Positions 17,428 through 27,660 are shown, counted from the stretch's first letter. The stretch is DNA of 64,000 nucleotides from Gilliamella apicola (GCF_000599985.1 NZ_CP007445.1:1302001-1366000), one strand, 5' to 3'. Notes: generated by a model from the letters alone, not told the origin. Program-made: numbers and translations.

Positions 17428-18378
17428 TCAGCTAATCTTTTTAGTTAAATAATTGATGAATACTTTTAGTTTCATTGAATTTTTATATGCCGAAGGATAA
17501 AGAAAGCAAAACTCCCAAGCATTTTCTTTATTATACTCAGATAAAATTTCAACTAACTCTTTTCTCTTTAGCTCTTCTTGTACAGAGAAACTAAAAAGCT
17601 GAACTATACCTCCATCATTTAAAGCTAAAAATTTAGTTGCTTGAATACTATCAAAGATTTGTATTTGGCTATTTTCAATATTATCTTTACATAGATTTTT
17701 ATTCAAAAATGACCAGTGAAATCGTTTATTATTTTGACTAGAGCTAAAATTAATACACTTATGATTTATTAATTCATTAGGGCAAGCAATCATGCCATTT
17801 TTTGCTAGATAATTGGGGCTGGCATATAATCCAGTAGTGGCAACAAACAATTTTTTTTTGATAAGAAAAGCCTCCAGTTTAGTATTTTTTTGTACTAGCC
17901 TAACTGATAGATCAAAATCTTCAGCAATGAAATCAACATTTCTATTAGTTACATGAAAATCAAGTTTTAGATTAGGGTATTCTTGAGAAAAGTTAGCTAG
18001 ATAAGGTGATATTTTGTAATTAAAAAAGGTTTCTGGGACGCTTATTTTTAATTTACCTTCTATTACATTTTTTTCAGTTTTAATAGAATATCCAGCATTA
18101 ATTAGCATATCTAATATCTCGGAGCATTTTTTATAGTAGATACGCCCTTCGGGAGTCAATTTAACTTGACGTGTACTACGTGAGAATAATTCAAATCCGA
18201 TTCTTTCTTCAAGTCTTTTAATTGAACGACTGACAGCTGCTGGAGTAATATTTAAATATTCAGCAGTAACTGAGAAGTTCTCATTTTCAGCCGCTACTAA
18301 AAATAATTCAAGGCTAGCGATATGCATAGTTTTAAACTGTTTTTTCATCGGATTACTTTTATTTATTAAAAATAACAA
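17428..18378 (-). CDS. LysR-family transcriptional regulator
   Basis: 316 residues from the longest start; MKKQFKT (18348) or MHIASLELFLVA (18327) are more likely starts, giving about 299-306 residues as usual for the family. The N-terminal winged helix-turn-helix reads FSVTAEYLNITPAAVSRSIK then RLEERIGFELFSRSTRQVKL, of the AaeR/DmlR type. The rest is a LysR substrate-binding domain. It lies on the same strand and 361 bases downstream of an EamA exporter, which it may control. The effector is unknown. Confidence 0.9.
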   Translation of the reverse strand: MLFLINKSNPMKKQFKTMHIASLELFLVAAENENFSVTAEYLNITPAAVSRSIKRLEERIGFELFSRSTRQVKLTPEGRIYYKKCSEILDMLINAGYSIKTEKNVIEGKLKISVPETFFNYKISPYLANFSQEYPNLKLDFHVTNRNVDFIAEDFDLSVRLVQKNTKLEAFLIKKKLFVATTGLYASPNYLAKNGMIACPNELINHKCINFSSSQNNKRFHWSFLNKNLCKDNIENSQIQIFDSIQATKFLALNDGGIVQLFSFSVQEELKRKELVEILSEYNKENAWEFCFLYPSAYKNSMKLKVFINYLTKKIS

Positions 18379-18739
18379 TACCTGAATATTTTATATTTTA
18401 GATTAATTGGTCACAAGAAAAACTTATTTTTAATCAATATAATGTGTCAAAAGGAATATATTAAAGTTGTTTATTCAAAAAATATTAAGGTGTTTTTGTA
18501 TACTCTCTTTGAGAATGTATAATTTTAATCTAATCTTCTTTTATTGATATTATGTTTGCACTCCACCCATTATTGATAATAGCTTTGAGAGTAGTTTTTA
18601 ACTCATCTAATTAAAAATTCAATATTATGATCATATTTCAGAAATATGATGAATGCACATAACAACAAATCATATATTTCTCATTAAATGTTCCTTGTTT
18701 TTAAAATTAATGAATTTATTATTTTTTAATTTATATTTT
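18379..18739 (-). promoter_or_regulatory. Intergenic region upstream of the LysR gene
   Basis: 361 AT-rich bases between the end of the EamA gene and the LysR gene, presumably holding the LysR promoter. An ATCATATTTC/GAAATATGAT inverted repeat lies at 18628-18650 (ATCATATTTCAGAAATATGAT), a possible operator of the LysR T-N11-A kind. No gene is seen. Confidence 0.35.
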
Positions 18740-19669
18740 TTATTTACTACTTTTATTTGTTCTCATATAAATATTATTAAGAACTAATGCAATAATAGTG
18801 ATTATTGCCCCTACCGTTTCGGTATATGAAATAGAATGACCTTGATGGATGCCAATAATAAAAGAAATGACAGGTACTAAATTAACAAAAAGAATTCCAT
18901 TGATAGCGCCAAGACCATTAATGCCTGCATTCCAAGTAATGATCACTAATGCTGTGATAACAAGTATAAAAATATCAAATCCACTAGTGATTAATGCATT
19001 CATACTTGGAGGACTTGCTAAGTGAAAAAAAGACGCGATAAAAGTAATAGCAATAATACTTAATACACCAAGAGAAGAACTTAATGCTGTTACTCTTAAT
19101 GCACTCCACTTGTGTTTTGTAATCATCATATTTGCAAAATAGGTATAAATAACCCAGCAAGTTGTAGCAGCCAACAATAATAAGTCGCCTAGAAAGCTTG
19201 ATGAGGCTATCAAATTATTAAAATCTCCATTAGTTATAACCAAAATAATTCCCACAAAAGCTAATACTATGCACAAAATCGTTTTAATATCAGGTATATT
19301 ATGATCAAGGATAGATGATAAAATCATTGATAACGTCGGCATTAACGCCAATATGATTGTTGCATGTTCAGCAGAAGAAAAGCCAATACCGATAAAAGTA
19401 AGAAAGTTTAATCCAGCAAAACCTATAGTTCCAAAAAGCCACAATTGAAAAGCTTTTCCTTCCGTTTGATAACTTTTTTTACCCTCTATGATAAGCAAAA
19501 CAAAGCTTACAAGAAAAGCACCAAGAACGTAGCGAATAAAAGTAAGATAATAGCCATCTATGCCAGATGATACAGCATGTTTTGAGGCGGGATACATAAT
19601 ACCCCAGCCAAACACAGTAACTAATAAATATAATGTATATCTATAGTTTTTTATTCGAATATCTTTCAT
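18740..19669 (-). CDS. EamA (DMT) family transporter
   Basis: A 309-residue inner-membrane protein with about ten hydrophobic segments and two EamA halves, the drug/metabolite transporter layout. Typical signatures are the N-terminal VFGWGIMYPASKHAV, the first-half end LALMPTLSMILSSILD, and GDLLLLAATTCWVIYTYFAN at the start of the second half. The substrate is unknown; family members export metabolites or amino acids. The neighbouring LysR gene suggests effector-controlled expression. Confidence 0.9.
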   Translation of the reverse strand: MKDIRIKNYRYTLYLLVTVFGWGIMYPASKHAVSSGIDGYYLTFIRYVLGAFLVSFVLLIIEGKKSYQTEGKAFQLWLFGTIGFAGLNFLTFIGIGFSSAEHATIILALMPTLSMILSSILDHNIPDIKTILCIVLAFVGIILVITNGDFNNLIASSSFLGDLLLLAATTCWVIYTYFANMMITKHKWSALRVTALSSSLGVLSIIAITFIASFFHLASPPSMNALITSGFDIFILVITALVIITWNAGINGLGAINGILFVNLVPVISFIIGIHQGHSISYTETVGAIITIIALVLNNIYMRTNKSSK

Positions 19670-19944
19670 AAAAGCCAGCCTTATTTTACTTATTATCTAT
19701 TTCATTGACTTTTATAATATGTTTTGAGCGAAAGATCATTATTACCTCTGTAATATCATTTATTACACCAAGTAATAAATAATATTAATTTCAAAAATTA
19801 ATCTTACTAAAATTATATTCTCTATTTTTAATTCTGTAGTGATATTGGCTAGAAAAAACTTGTAACTATCCCCTAAAATAGTACATAAAAAAGTAGAAAA
19901 TTCTCTATAATATTTTTAATTAGAATTTTAAGGAGAATTTCAAT

Positions 19945-20202
19945 ATGAAAAAATTATCGGAACACCAAATTGTCTCCATTTTAAAAGAAGCTGAAGTTGG
20001 TATCCCTATTAAAGAGCTTTGCCGTAAATATGGTATGGCCGTTTCTACTTTTTATAAATGGCGAGATAAATATGGCGGTATGCAATCATCGGACATTACG
20101 CGGTTAAAACAGCTGGAAGCTGAAAATCGTAAACTTAAACAGATGTATGCTGAATTAAGTTTAACTTCTCAGCTCCAGCAAGAAATAATAAAAAAGCTAT
20201 AG
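19945..20202 (+). CDS. IS3-family transposase OrfA, copy 2
   Basis: 85 residues, identical to copy 1 except T for K in SSDITRLKQ. Helix-turn-helix plus leucine-zipper helix. The slippery heptamer A AAA AAG at 20190-20196 precedes the stop, allowing -1 frameshifting into orfB. Confidence 0.93.
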   Translation: MKKLSEHQIVSILKEAEVGIPIKELCRKYGMAVSTFYKWRDKYGGMQSSDITRLKQLEAENRKLKQMYAELSLTSQLQQEIIKKL

Positions 20203-21026
20203 TGCCGACGGCAGTTCGTAAGAGTTGGGCACAAACACTACAGTCACAATACAGTATAACAATTAAAATGAGTTGCACTATTGTGAATTTAAGTCGCTGT
20301 GCTTACTACTATCAACCTAAATCGGCAGATGACACTATGATTATTTCATTACTTAAGTCAATAACAGACAAGCATTTACGTTGGGGATTTCCTAAGTGTT
20401 TTCATCGAATCAGGAAACTGGGATATAAGTGGAATCATAAACGGATTTATCGAGTTTATTGTCAGTTAAAACTCAATATTCGTTCTAAACGCAATAAACG
20501 ATTGCCCCAACGTTATCCAGAGCCATTATCAGTACCAAGTCGTTTGGGAGAATGTTGGTCAATGGATTTTATGAGTGATAGTTCTCAAAATCACCGCCGA
20601 TTTAGAACCTTTAATGTTATTGATGACTTTAATCGAGAGGCATTAGGCATTGATATTGCGGTCAGTTTATCGGCAGGTAGAATTACCCGTTATTTAGACA
20701 GACTGGCTCAATATCACGGTTATCCATTAAAAATACGCGTTGATAATGGCACAGAATTTACCTCAAACAGATTTACAAGTTGGGCAAAATCACATGGAAT
20801 AACCCTAGATTATATTAAACCAGGTAGTCCTTATCAAAACGGCTATATAGAACGATTTAACCGCACATATCGAACGGAGGTATTAGATCTGTATTTATTT
20901 AAAAATCTGGAACAAGTAAGAAAAATAACCGAAGAGTGGTTAGAAATGTATAACACAGAAAGACCGCATGAAGCATTAAATAATATGACACCAATTGAAT
21001 ATAGAAACATGAAGCAAATAGTATAA
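20202..21026 (+). CDS. IS3-family transposase OrfB, copy 2
   Basis: 274 residues with intact DDE residues (WSMDFMSD, RVDNGTEF, NGYIERFNR). It differs from copy 1 at few sites (QYSITIK versus QYCITIK, GYKWNHK versus GYTWNHK, final V versus A). The GTG overlaps the orfA stop by one base. Both copies look functional. Confidence 0.93.
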   Translation: MPTAVRKSWAQTLQSQYSITIKMSCTIVNLSRCAYYYQPKSADDTMIISLLKSITDKHLRWGFPKCFHRIRKLGYKWNHKRIYRVYCQLKLNIRSKRNKRLPQRYPEPLSVPSRLGECWSMDFMSDSSQNHRRFRTFNVIDDFNREALGIDIAVSLSAGRITRYLDRLAQYHGYPLKIRVDNGTEFTSNRFTSWAKSHGITLDYIKPGSPYQNGYIERFNRTYRTEVLDLYLFKNLEQVRKITEEWLEMYNTERPHEALNNMTPIEYRNMKQIV

Positions 21027-21066
21027 TTTTCTACTTGGTTTGTGTGCTAACAATGGGGTATTTACA

Positions 21067-21402
21067 AGATATTTATAAAATGAAGTGTATTATCTATTGA
21101 AGCACAGCCTTATAAAGATAGTAAAACCGTTAAATAAAGTATCCTTAAATGGATAAATTTTGTGGGAAAAAATATAAAAACTCTTTTTCATTAAAAAATG
21201 GCATGATAAATATTAATGTGTCATATAAATAATATTCGTTTATATGTTATTAAACCATGATTAGAAAAATTATTAGATCCCATCATTAATAGATTTTAAC
21301 CATCTATTTAATTCTTTATTCGTTAGAACAAGTGTAATTATTAGAACATTAAAATCTGATAATTAAGTATAATACTCAACATCTAACGAGAAGGATTTCC
21401 TT
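21067..21402 (+). promoter_or_regulatory. Intergenic region before a LysR gene
   Basis: 336 AT-rich bases between the IS element and the LysR gene. GAGAAGGA before the ATG is its ribosome site; the promoter must lie here. No gene is seen. Confidence 0.35.
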
Positions 21403-22275
21403 ATGTATGTAAAGAAAATAAGATCATTTATTGTATTAGCTACAAGTGATAGTTTTCGCGATGCTGCTGACAAACTGAATATAACCCAACCAACACTTAC
21501 AAAACAAATTCAACTTCTTGAAGATGTATTCGGCTTTAAACTATTTGTTAGGGATAATCATGGCTGTTACCTAACCGATGAAGGTAAAATAATCTATAAA
21601 TACGCACTTAGTTTAACCAACGAATTAGATAGATTATTATGTGTTGTTAAAAAAATAAAAAATGGTACAACAGGTGTTTTGAACATTGGCTATACGTTTT
21701 CCTTTATAAATATATTACCGGAAATAATAAATAATTATACCGAACACCACCCAATGATAAAAATTCAGCTACATGAATTATCTTCATTAGAACAGGAAAA
21801 AAGGTTATTATCTGGTGAGTTAGATATCGCTTTTATGGAAAAGCCTGTCAATAAACAGATAAAATATGAAGAAATAGGCTCAGATTATTTATTATTTATA
21901 TCAAATTCAAAAGAAAATTTTCCTATTAATGATTTTAGAGACATTAATCATATGTTAGATAAAAATACGCTTTGTTTGCCTGACTGTGAAACCAATGTCG
22001 ATCTATCTCAAAAAATTTCAAAATATCTTTCAAGAAACTCATTAAATTATCCAAACGTATATTATACAAATAATATTTACAACATTATATCTATGGCCAA
22101 TTTACATTCGAATGTAACGATATTACCTAATAGTTTAGTTCATAATATTAAATCAACACTCAAATGTGAAAAACTTATGGGAAAAGGTTCAAAATGGAAA
22201 ATAGGGGTGTCTTGGAATGAAGCAAGAGCAGGTACTGATGTTCTTACATTTGTTAATGAAATGAAAAGTAAATAA
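21403..22275 (+). CDS. LysR-family transcriptional regulator
   Basis: 290 residues. The helix-turn-helix is SFRDAADKLNITQPTLTKQI then QLLEDVFGFKLFVRDNHGCY at residues 17-58. A LysR substrate-binding domain follows (GVLNIGYTFSFINILPEII, then GELDIAFMEKP). It is close in layout to CynR/CbbR-type regulators, but the effector cannot be told. It is convergent with the MFS gene at 22493, so its target is not obvious; the MFS gene is the nearest candidate. Confidence 0.9.
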   Translation: MYVKKIRSFIVLATSDSFRDAADKLNITQPTLTKQIQLLEDVFGFKLFVRDNHGCYLTDEGKIIYKYALSLTNELDRLLCVVKKIKNGTTGVLNIGYTFSFINILPEIINNYTEHHPMIKIQLHELSSLEQEKRLLSGELDIAFMEKPVNKQIKYEEIGSDYLLFISNSKENFPINDFRDINHMLDKNTLCLPDCETNVDLSQKISKYLSRNSLNYPNVYYTNNIYNIISMANLHSNVTILPNSLVHNIKSTLKCEKLMGKGSKWKIGVSWNEARAGTDVLTFVNEMKSK

Positions 22276-22492
22276 ATTTTTCATTATATTTTAATAATTA
22301 TAACATGATGATATTAATAATTTTGTCGGATATTGAATTCATATATTAGAAATACCCTCAATGAGAAGAATCATCCGGTTCTTTATTATGAGCAGTAAAC
22401 CAGATGACTTTCATTTTTGTATTATAGTAATTATTATAAGTTTGTATACTGGACTCTATTTTTAACAGTTTACCAAAGTGTAACCATGCAGA

Positions 22493-23680
22493 TCAGTTAG
22501 ATACTTTATCGTCCCCGCTTGTATTTTCAACCCCAAGTTTTCCAGCACATAAAACAATACAAAGAGCTACTGTTAACAAAACACACATTATCATAGGTAA
22601 TACTTCTGCATCGAAAACATTTAGCAATACTCCGCCACAAAAACCACCGCCAGCTATTGCCAAATTCCAAAGTGATACAAGTAAAGACTGTGCAATATCA
22701 GCAGATTCTCCTGTTATTTTTGCTGATGCTGTTTGAAATAAAGTAGCTCCACCACCAAAAGACAATCCCCATATTACAATTGAGATTAAAATTAACCAAT
22801 AAAAGTTATCAAAAGCATAAAATAATAATCCAGATATGGCGAAAAAACTGAGAGATAAAATAATTAATTTACGTAAATAGTTATCTATAAATATTCCAAC
22901 AATAGTAATACTAATAATTGATGAAACACCAAAAATAAACAGAACAATATCGATATTTTCTTCATTGCCTGAAAGTTGCAAATATGGTGATATATAGGTA
23001 TAAAAAATATTATGTCCAAAAGCAAAAATAAAATTTATTGCTAATATAGATTTTACGTAAGGTATCGATAATACGGAAAAAATAGGATTCTTTTTCGTTG
23101 CTTCTAAAGCTGCTAAATTAGGGAGTTTTAAACATATAAAAATAACCAACAATAAAGAGACTATAGTAATTATATGAAAAGTTAATCTCCAACCGACTAA
23201 TTGTCCTATTGATGTACCCAATGGAATACCTATAGACAAAGCTATCGGAACTCCTAGCATAACTATAGTTATTGCTCTACCTTTTTTATCATCACTAACC
23301 ATTCTTGTTGCATAACCAGCTACCATTGCCCACAAAAGACCAGCGAAAACACCCGCTAAAAATCTAGCTATTAATATCAGAGTAAAAGATAAAAAATAGG
23401 CTGTCATAAAATTAGTAATGCCAAAGCCAAGGATAACTATAATTAATAATTTTTTTCTATTCCAACTTTGTGTAGCAATTGTTAATGGAATAGCAGATAG
23501 CAGGGAACCTAATGCATAAAGGGTCACTAATTGTCCTGCTTGAGCTTCTGTAACACTTAGATCTTCACTTATTAACAGTAAAAAACCAGCAGGTAACGCT
23601 TCAGTCAGAATAGAAATAAACAGTGCTGTTGCTAAAGCTAAAAGACTCAATGTGGGAAATATATTATTTGTTCTTTCCAT
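22493..23680 (-). CDS. MFS transporter, AraJ/DHA1-like exporter
   Basis: About 395 residues, twelve hydrophobic segments. Signatures are ITEALPAGFLLLISEDLSVT in TM1 and after, GQLVTLYALGSLLSAIP, RFLAGVFAGLLWAMVAGYAT and the mid-sequence LGVPIALSIGIPLGT (motif C-like), which fit the AraJ/YdhP group of small-molecule exporters. I place the start at ATG 23680, preceded by GAGTGA; an in-frame GTG lies at 23689. The substrate is unknown. Confidence 0.88.
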   Translation of the reverse strand: MERTNNIFPTLSLLALATALFISILTEALPAGFLLLISEDLSVTEAQAGQLVTLYALGSLLSAIPLTIATQSWNRKKLLIIVILGFGITNFMTAYFLSFTLILIARFLAGVFAGLLWAMVAGYATRMVSDDKKGRAITIVMLGVPIALSIGIPLGTSIGQLVGWRLTFHIITIVSLLLVIFICLKLPNLAALEATKKNPIFSVLSIPYVKSILAINFIFAFGHNIFYTYISPYLQLSGNEENIDIVLFIFGVSSIISITIVGIFIDNYLRKLIILSLSFFAISGLLFYAFDNFYWLILISIVIWGLSFGGGATLFQTASAKITGESADIAQSLLVSLWNLAIAGGGFCGGVLLNVFDAEVLPMIMCVLLTVALCIVLCAGKLGVENTSGDDKVSN

Positions 23681-23689
23681 GTAATTCAC

Positions 23690-25027
23690 TCATATTATAA
23701 ATTTTGGGGTAGATTAAATTGAATTCATGCTAACAAATAGTTTTATAACTGTATAATTCCAATCATTTATTGCATTATAAAAAATTTTCATCACAATTAA
23801 TTGTCAATTAAAATAAACTGAGTTACACAAAAGCTATATATTTTTATTAAATATTTCCTGTGGTTTGTATTCACTTATATCGGTTCTTCGATAACTGTAT
23901 TTTCTTTATTGAATGTATAAATTCCTGATAAGAAATCATCTATTTATTCTTTGGCTATAACTTAAAACATGCTATAACCAACAATAGACCTTAGCTAAAG
24001 TATTAATGGATTTGAGCAATCAAGAGGCAATTAGAGGTATATCATGAAATTTTATAATCTATAATTTGAAGAAAACAGTAAAAAAATGAAAAAACAATCT
24101 AAAACAGACCAATCTAATAACTGCCTAAAAATATAATTATGACTATGAAATATCTTTTTCTCATCAGTCCAACAACACGAATAATTGAAAAGGTAAAATA
24201 ACTATTCACAGTATTTTGCTCTATTATAATTTATGAAAGAATTAATGTCGGAACTATAGTATCACTTGTAATAATATTATCATTCACATGATGAAAATGT
24301 CTGATACCTTCTTCTCAAACTGATTTACAAACTATAATCCTATTGAGTGATTTCTCTCCCTGAATCAAATAGTGAATACTAGGCAAATATTTTAAAATAT
24401 AGTCTAGCAAATAATATAAAATTGTTTTATCTGTCATATAGTTAATATCAATAATTAAACTGGAATTTTTTGGTGTTACCAAAGTACTTCGGTAAACGGC
24501 AGGACTTGTTTGTAAACATTTATTTGAAGGATCACGTCATCTCATTTTTATTTTACTTATGATTCTTTTCAGAAAGAATAACACCCAAAGGACAAATTCC
24601 TTATAGGTCAAATTAGTTTTAAATAGATCATTTTGTTTTAAAGGATAAATTATATATCATTAAAGGATTACACGACTCATTTGCTGTTTTCTATTTTAAT
24701 CATTTCAAAATTATATCGGTTCAGAAGAAATCATTAGTTTGAACTTAATTGATTATTCTCACTTAATGTATATAACTTGTTGTATAAAAGTTTAATGGAA
24801 TTAAATGAATTTTTTTATCCATTTTTTCTATGTTTAAAATAGCGAATTTTTATCATAATGTAGTAATAAAATTCCGAAAATAGTTCAAAAATGCTGCATT
24901 GTTAATTTTGAAATTTTTTGCATACATAAAGATACACAAAATAAGTGGGAAATATAAAAATCATCTCCCACTTAAAAGTAGAATATTTGACATTTTCTTA
25001 ATAATAAATCAAGGATATTTCCACTTT
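23690..25027 (-). other. Long gene-poor stretch with a decayed minus-strand gene
   Basis: 1.3 kb without an intact gene. On the minus strand 24479-24317 is open for 54 codons (VTPKNSSLIIDINYMTDKTI, LKYLPSIHYLIQGEKSLNRI) to a TGA, then EEGIRHFHHVNDNIITSDTI continues in the same frame. Composition is clearly coding, so a dead gene of unknown family lies here. It sits between an MFS exporter and an ArsR regulator. The rest is AT-rich without recognisable signals. Confidence 0.4.
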
Positions 25028-25312
25028 TTACAAAGTTTTCCATTTAGTAGAAATCAGCTCTAGTAAGCCAGGAAATTCTTTTTCAATTTCTCTTCTTCTT
25101 AAAGTTGCCAGAGAGCAATTACCCTTATCTACCTGAGATATGAGTCCAGCTTCCCTTAAAATTTTAAAATGATGTGAACGTGTAGCTTTCGTTAGTTGCA
25201 ACCCAAACGATGTACAATGACGCTCTGCTCCAGGTTCATCTTGTATTAAACTTTGTATTATCCATAAGCGGTTTGGATCGCTTAGTGCTTTAAATACTTG
25301 AATTAAATTCAT
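25028..25312 (-). CDS. ArsR-family winged-helix regulator
   Basis: A 94-residue winged helix-turn-helix: VFKALSDPNRLWIIQSLIQD at the start, recognition helix LTKATRSHHFKILREAGLIS, wing QVDKGNCSLATLRRREIEKE. A CTS pair is present, but no typical metal-binding CVC box, so a non-metal effector is possible. It is divergent from the AfsA-like fragment at 25522; two perfect palindromes in between are likely operators. Confidence 0.88.
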   Translation of the reverse strand: MNLIQVFKALSDPNRLWIIQSLIQDEPGAERHCTSFGLQLTKATRSHHFKILREAGLISQVDKGNCSLATLRRREIEKEFPGLLELISTKWKTL

Positions 25313-25409
25313 TTTATTCTTTCATTAAATTTAAATTTATTTATGGTAAATGATAACAGTTTTTATCAAAAAAATTGACATCCATAAAAAAATATATTAA
25401 TAATAGAAT

Positions 25410-25473
25410 GTTCGATGATTATCGAACGTAATGTGTTAATAGAACGATATTATTAATCGTTCTATAACGTTAT
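25410..25473. promoter_or_regulatory. Palindromic operators between arsR-type gene and AfsA-like gene
   Basis: Three palindromes in 64 bases: GTTCGAT-GATT-ATCGAAC (25410-25427), ATAGAACGAT-7-ATCGTTCTAT (25439-25465) and ATAACGTTAT (25464-25473). The first two share inverted CGAT/ATCG cores. Located midway between divergent genes, they are likely binding sites for the ArsR-type protein. Inference from position and symmetry only. Confidence 0.6.
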
Positions 25474-25521
25474 AAAAAACTTAATTTTTTAATATATTAT
25501 TAGAAACGTAAAGGAATAAAT

Positions 25522-25824
25522 ATGGATATTACCAACGTTGTCAAAACCCAAAATACCTTTTCAGAAAATAGTCAGATACTTAAAAAGCAACTTGTTCACT
25601 GCTTAATTATACATGAACTGTTTTTAACTAATATTAATCAACTATCTTACAGTTACTATGTTATTGCTGATCAACTGCCAAATACTCATATAAACTTCTA
25701 TGATGAAGTAAACAAATACTATGATGTTGCTATATTATTGGCGCTTTTCAGTCAAGTATCAATTGGTGTTACAAATCGTTCTTATAATATAAATTACCCA
25801 CTAATTTTATCTTTAATAGGGTGA
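25522..25824 (+). pseudogene. AfsA-like (A-factor biosynthesis hotdog) protein, N-terminal remnant
   Basis: 100 residues. QLVHCLIIHELFLTNINQLS, then Y-V-I-A-D-Q-L-P-N-T-H-I-N-F-Y, then YYDVAILLALFSQVSIG follow the start of the AfsA hotdog domain (V-H-R-x-x-x-x-E-V-F-L-T...A-Q-x-P-R-x-H-x-F-Y...D-P-L-L-L-x-E-x-x-R-Q-A). AfsA proteins have two such domains and about 300 residues; here only the first half-domain remains before TGA, and no continuation is found downstream. AfsA makes gamma-butyrolactone signals in Streptomyces; enzymes of this family in gammaproteobacteria are less known. Most likely a truncated gene. Confidence 0.6.
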
Positions 25825-26136
25825 GATTTAGAATATTAAATAATCTTTTTAGAACAATATGAATATTTCACTAGTCGTTGCTATTTAAAATTTACAAGTA
25901 ATATCTGCAATTTTTATACGGCATACATAACTCAATTTGAAAGGAATCAATTTGACTTGAGATTTATATTGTTATTAAAACACTACTTTCATTGTTAGCC
26001 TAACGGATATTAGACCCGAAATATCATTACTAATATATCTTGGAGCAAAGAAATTGTTTTGAGATATTTAAATACATTACTTGTACTTATTTACTTTTTT
26101 TACGCACAGTAAAATATTTATTAAGAGAAATTACAA
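25825..26136 (+). other. Intergenic region before DHA2 exporter
   Basis: 312 AT-rich bases without coding sense; they probably replaced the lost rest of the AfsA-like gene and carry the exporter promoter. Confidence 0.3.
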
Positions 26137-27660
26137 ATGAACACAAAAATTGAAAATCCTAAATCAGTTATTGTATTAATCTCAATACTACTTGCTGTAT
26201 TTGTGGTTCCAACATCTATCTCAGGAACAGCAATTGCGTTACCATTTATAGGAGCAAATCTTTCTGCTAATGCAACTTCACTACAATGGATAGTTAATAG
26301 TTTTAATTTAACTTTTGCTTGTTTTACTTTGTTATGGGGATCTTTTGCAGATACGTTTGGGCATAAAAGAGCATTTATAATTGGTGCAACAATTTATACG
26401 ATAGCTTCGTTATTATCCGCTATTGCCATTAGCCCTTTAATGCTTGATATTGCCAGAAGTTTTGCAGGAGTTGGCGGTGCAGCTATATTTTCATGTGGAA
26501 GTGCGATATTAATCAAAACATTTGATGGGGATAAAAGAACCAAAGTGTTTGCATTTTTTGGAACAACGGCGGGTATTGGTATTACATTTGGACCTACAAT
26601 ATCGGGTTTTTTGTTAGACTTATTCAATTGGAGAGCTATTTTCATATTGCATACAATCGTTTTAGCTATCGTAATATTTATGATTTCAACTATTAGAAAT
26701 GATAATCCCATTAAACGCCAATATCATTTTGATAAAATTGGTTCAATAGTTTTTACCATAGCTTTATTCCTATTAATGTTTTCAATTACTGAAAGTACAC
26801 AATTGGGTTGGTCAAATTTAAAAACGTTAATACTTTTAGGTATCAGTTGTCTTTTTGGTGTTATATTTGTGATTTATGAAAAATATAATACTAATCCCGT
26901 CTTGAATTTAGAACTATTAAAAAATAAAAGATATGTAGGTTTAACACTTGTTCCTGTTGTTGCAAGTTTTAGTTTTGTTACATTACTAACCTATTATCCA
27001 AGCTATTTAACAGGAGTGATGCAGTACAGTCCTTCTTATGCAGGTATTATCATGATCTCATTGACTTTTCCTGTGCTATTTTGCCCATTATTAGCAGGAA
27101 AAATTGTTTCACTTGGTGTATCAGCAATAGTTATTATTTTGATTAGTCTAGTATTAATGATTTTAGGTGGAATTCTATTATTTTTAGTTGGAGGTATTGA
27201 TGGGCAGCTATATCTGATCAATATTGCATTATTTATGATCGGCACGGGAATGGGTCTGACCGCTGGGCTTGTTGATGGATTAGCATTAAGTTGTGTTGAG
27301 CCTGATCAGACAGGAATGGCCGCTGGCTTATTGAATACATTGCGTTTGGGTAGTGAAGCAATAGCTGTTGCTTTATATGGTTCATTATTAGTTACTAATC
27401 TTAATAGAAATTTACCAAACTTATTGACAAAATATAGTTTGTCAAGTGAGTTAATGGAAGAGTGGATAAATTCTGTGGCTAGTGGAAATCTAACTGCACC
27501 ACTGACTAATGTTGCTACAAATATGCATTCAATAATGCTTGATGATATAATTTTAAGTTATCATAATGCTTTCAATGTTACCTTAGTTATGTTGACCGTT
27601 ATTAGTGGAATGATCTCTTTGGTCAGCTTATTTTTATTGAAAAGAAAAAGTTCCCATTAA
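26137..27660 (+). CDS. MFS transporter, DHA2 (EmrB/QacA) family
   Basis: 507 residues with about fourteen hydrophobic segments, the size of proton-driven DHA2 drug exporters. Motif A is GSFADTFGHKRAFIIGA, motif C is GTTAGIGITFGPTISGFLLD, and S-L-Q-W-I-V-N-S-F-N-L-T-F-A after TM1 is typical of EmrB/QacA. It stands alone after the AfsA-like remnant and may once have exported its product or a drug. No EmrA-type partner is present. Confidence 0.9.
   Translation: MNTKIENPKSVIVLISILLAVFVVPTSISGTAIALPFIGANLSANATSLQWIVNSFNLTFACFTLLWGSFADTFGHKRAFIIGATIYTIASLLSAIAISPLMLDIARSFAGVGGAAIFSCGSAILIKTFDGDKRTKVFAFFGTTAGIGITFGPTISGFLLDLFNWRAIFILHTIVLAIVIFMISTIRNDNPIKRQYHFDKIGSIVFTIALFLLMFSITESTQLGWSNLKTLILLGISCLFGVIFVIYEKYNTNPVLNLELLKNKRYVGLTLVPVVASFSFVTLLTYYPSYLTGVMQYSPSYAGIIMISLTFPVLFCPLLAGKIVSLGVSAIVIILISLVLMILGGILLFLVGGIDGQLYLINIALFMIGTGMGLTAGLVDGLALSCVEPDQTGMAAGLLNTLRLGSEAIAVALYGSLLVTNLNRNLPNLLTKYSLSSELMEEWINSVASGNLTAPLTNVATNMHSIMLDDIILSYHNAFNVTLVMLTVISGMISLVSLFLLKRKSSH

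Larger units (their letters stand above)
19861..21066 (+). mobile_element. IS3-family (IS407-group) insertion sequence, copy 2, no target duplication
   Basis: 1206 bp, bounded by TGTAACTATCCCC on the left and GGGGTATTTACA on the right, near-identical to copy 1 but in the opposite orientation. It is 12 bp longer because of an insertion (AATTAGAATTTT) between the -10 region and the AAGGAG of orfA. The flanking four bases are AACT and AGAT, so no duplication is seen, unlike copy 1. This indicates that one flank was lost or exchanged by a deletion or recombination after insertion. Confidence 0.93.

Noticed and set aside
1514..21066. Composite transposon formed by the two IS407-type copies
   Set aside because: The outer flanks do not share a target duplication: TGAA brackets copy 1 alone and copy 2 has none, so the two did not move as a unit in an observable way.
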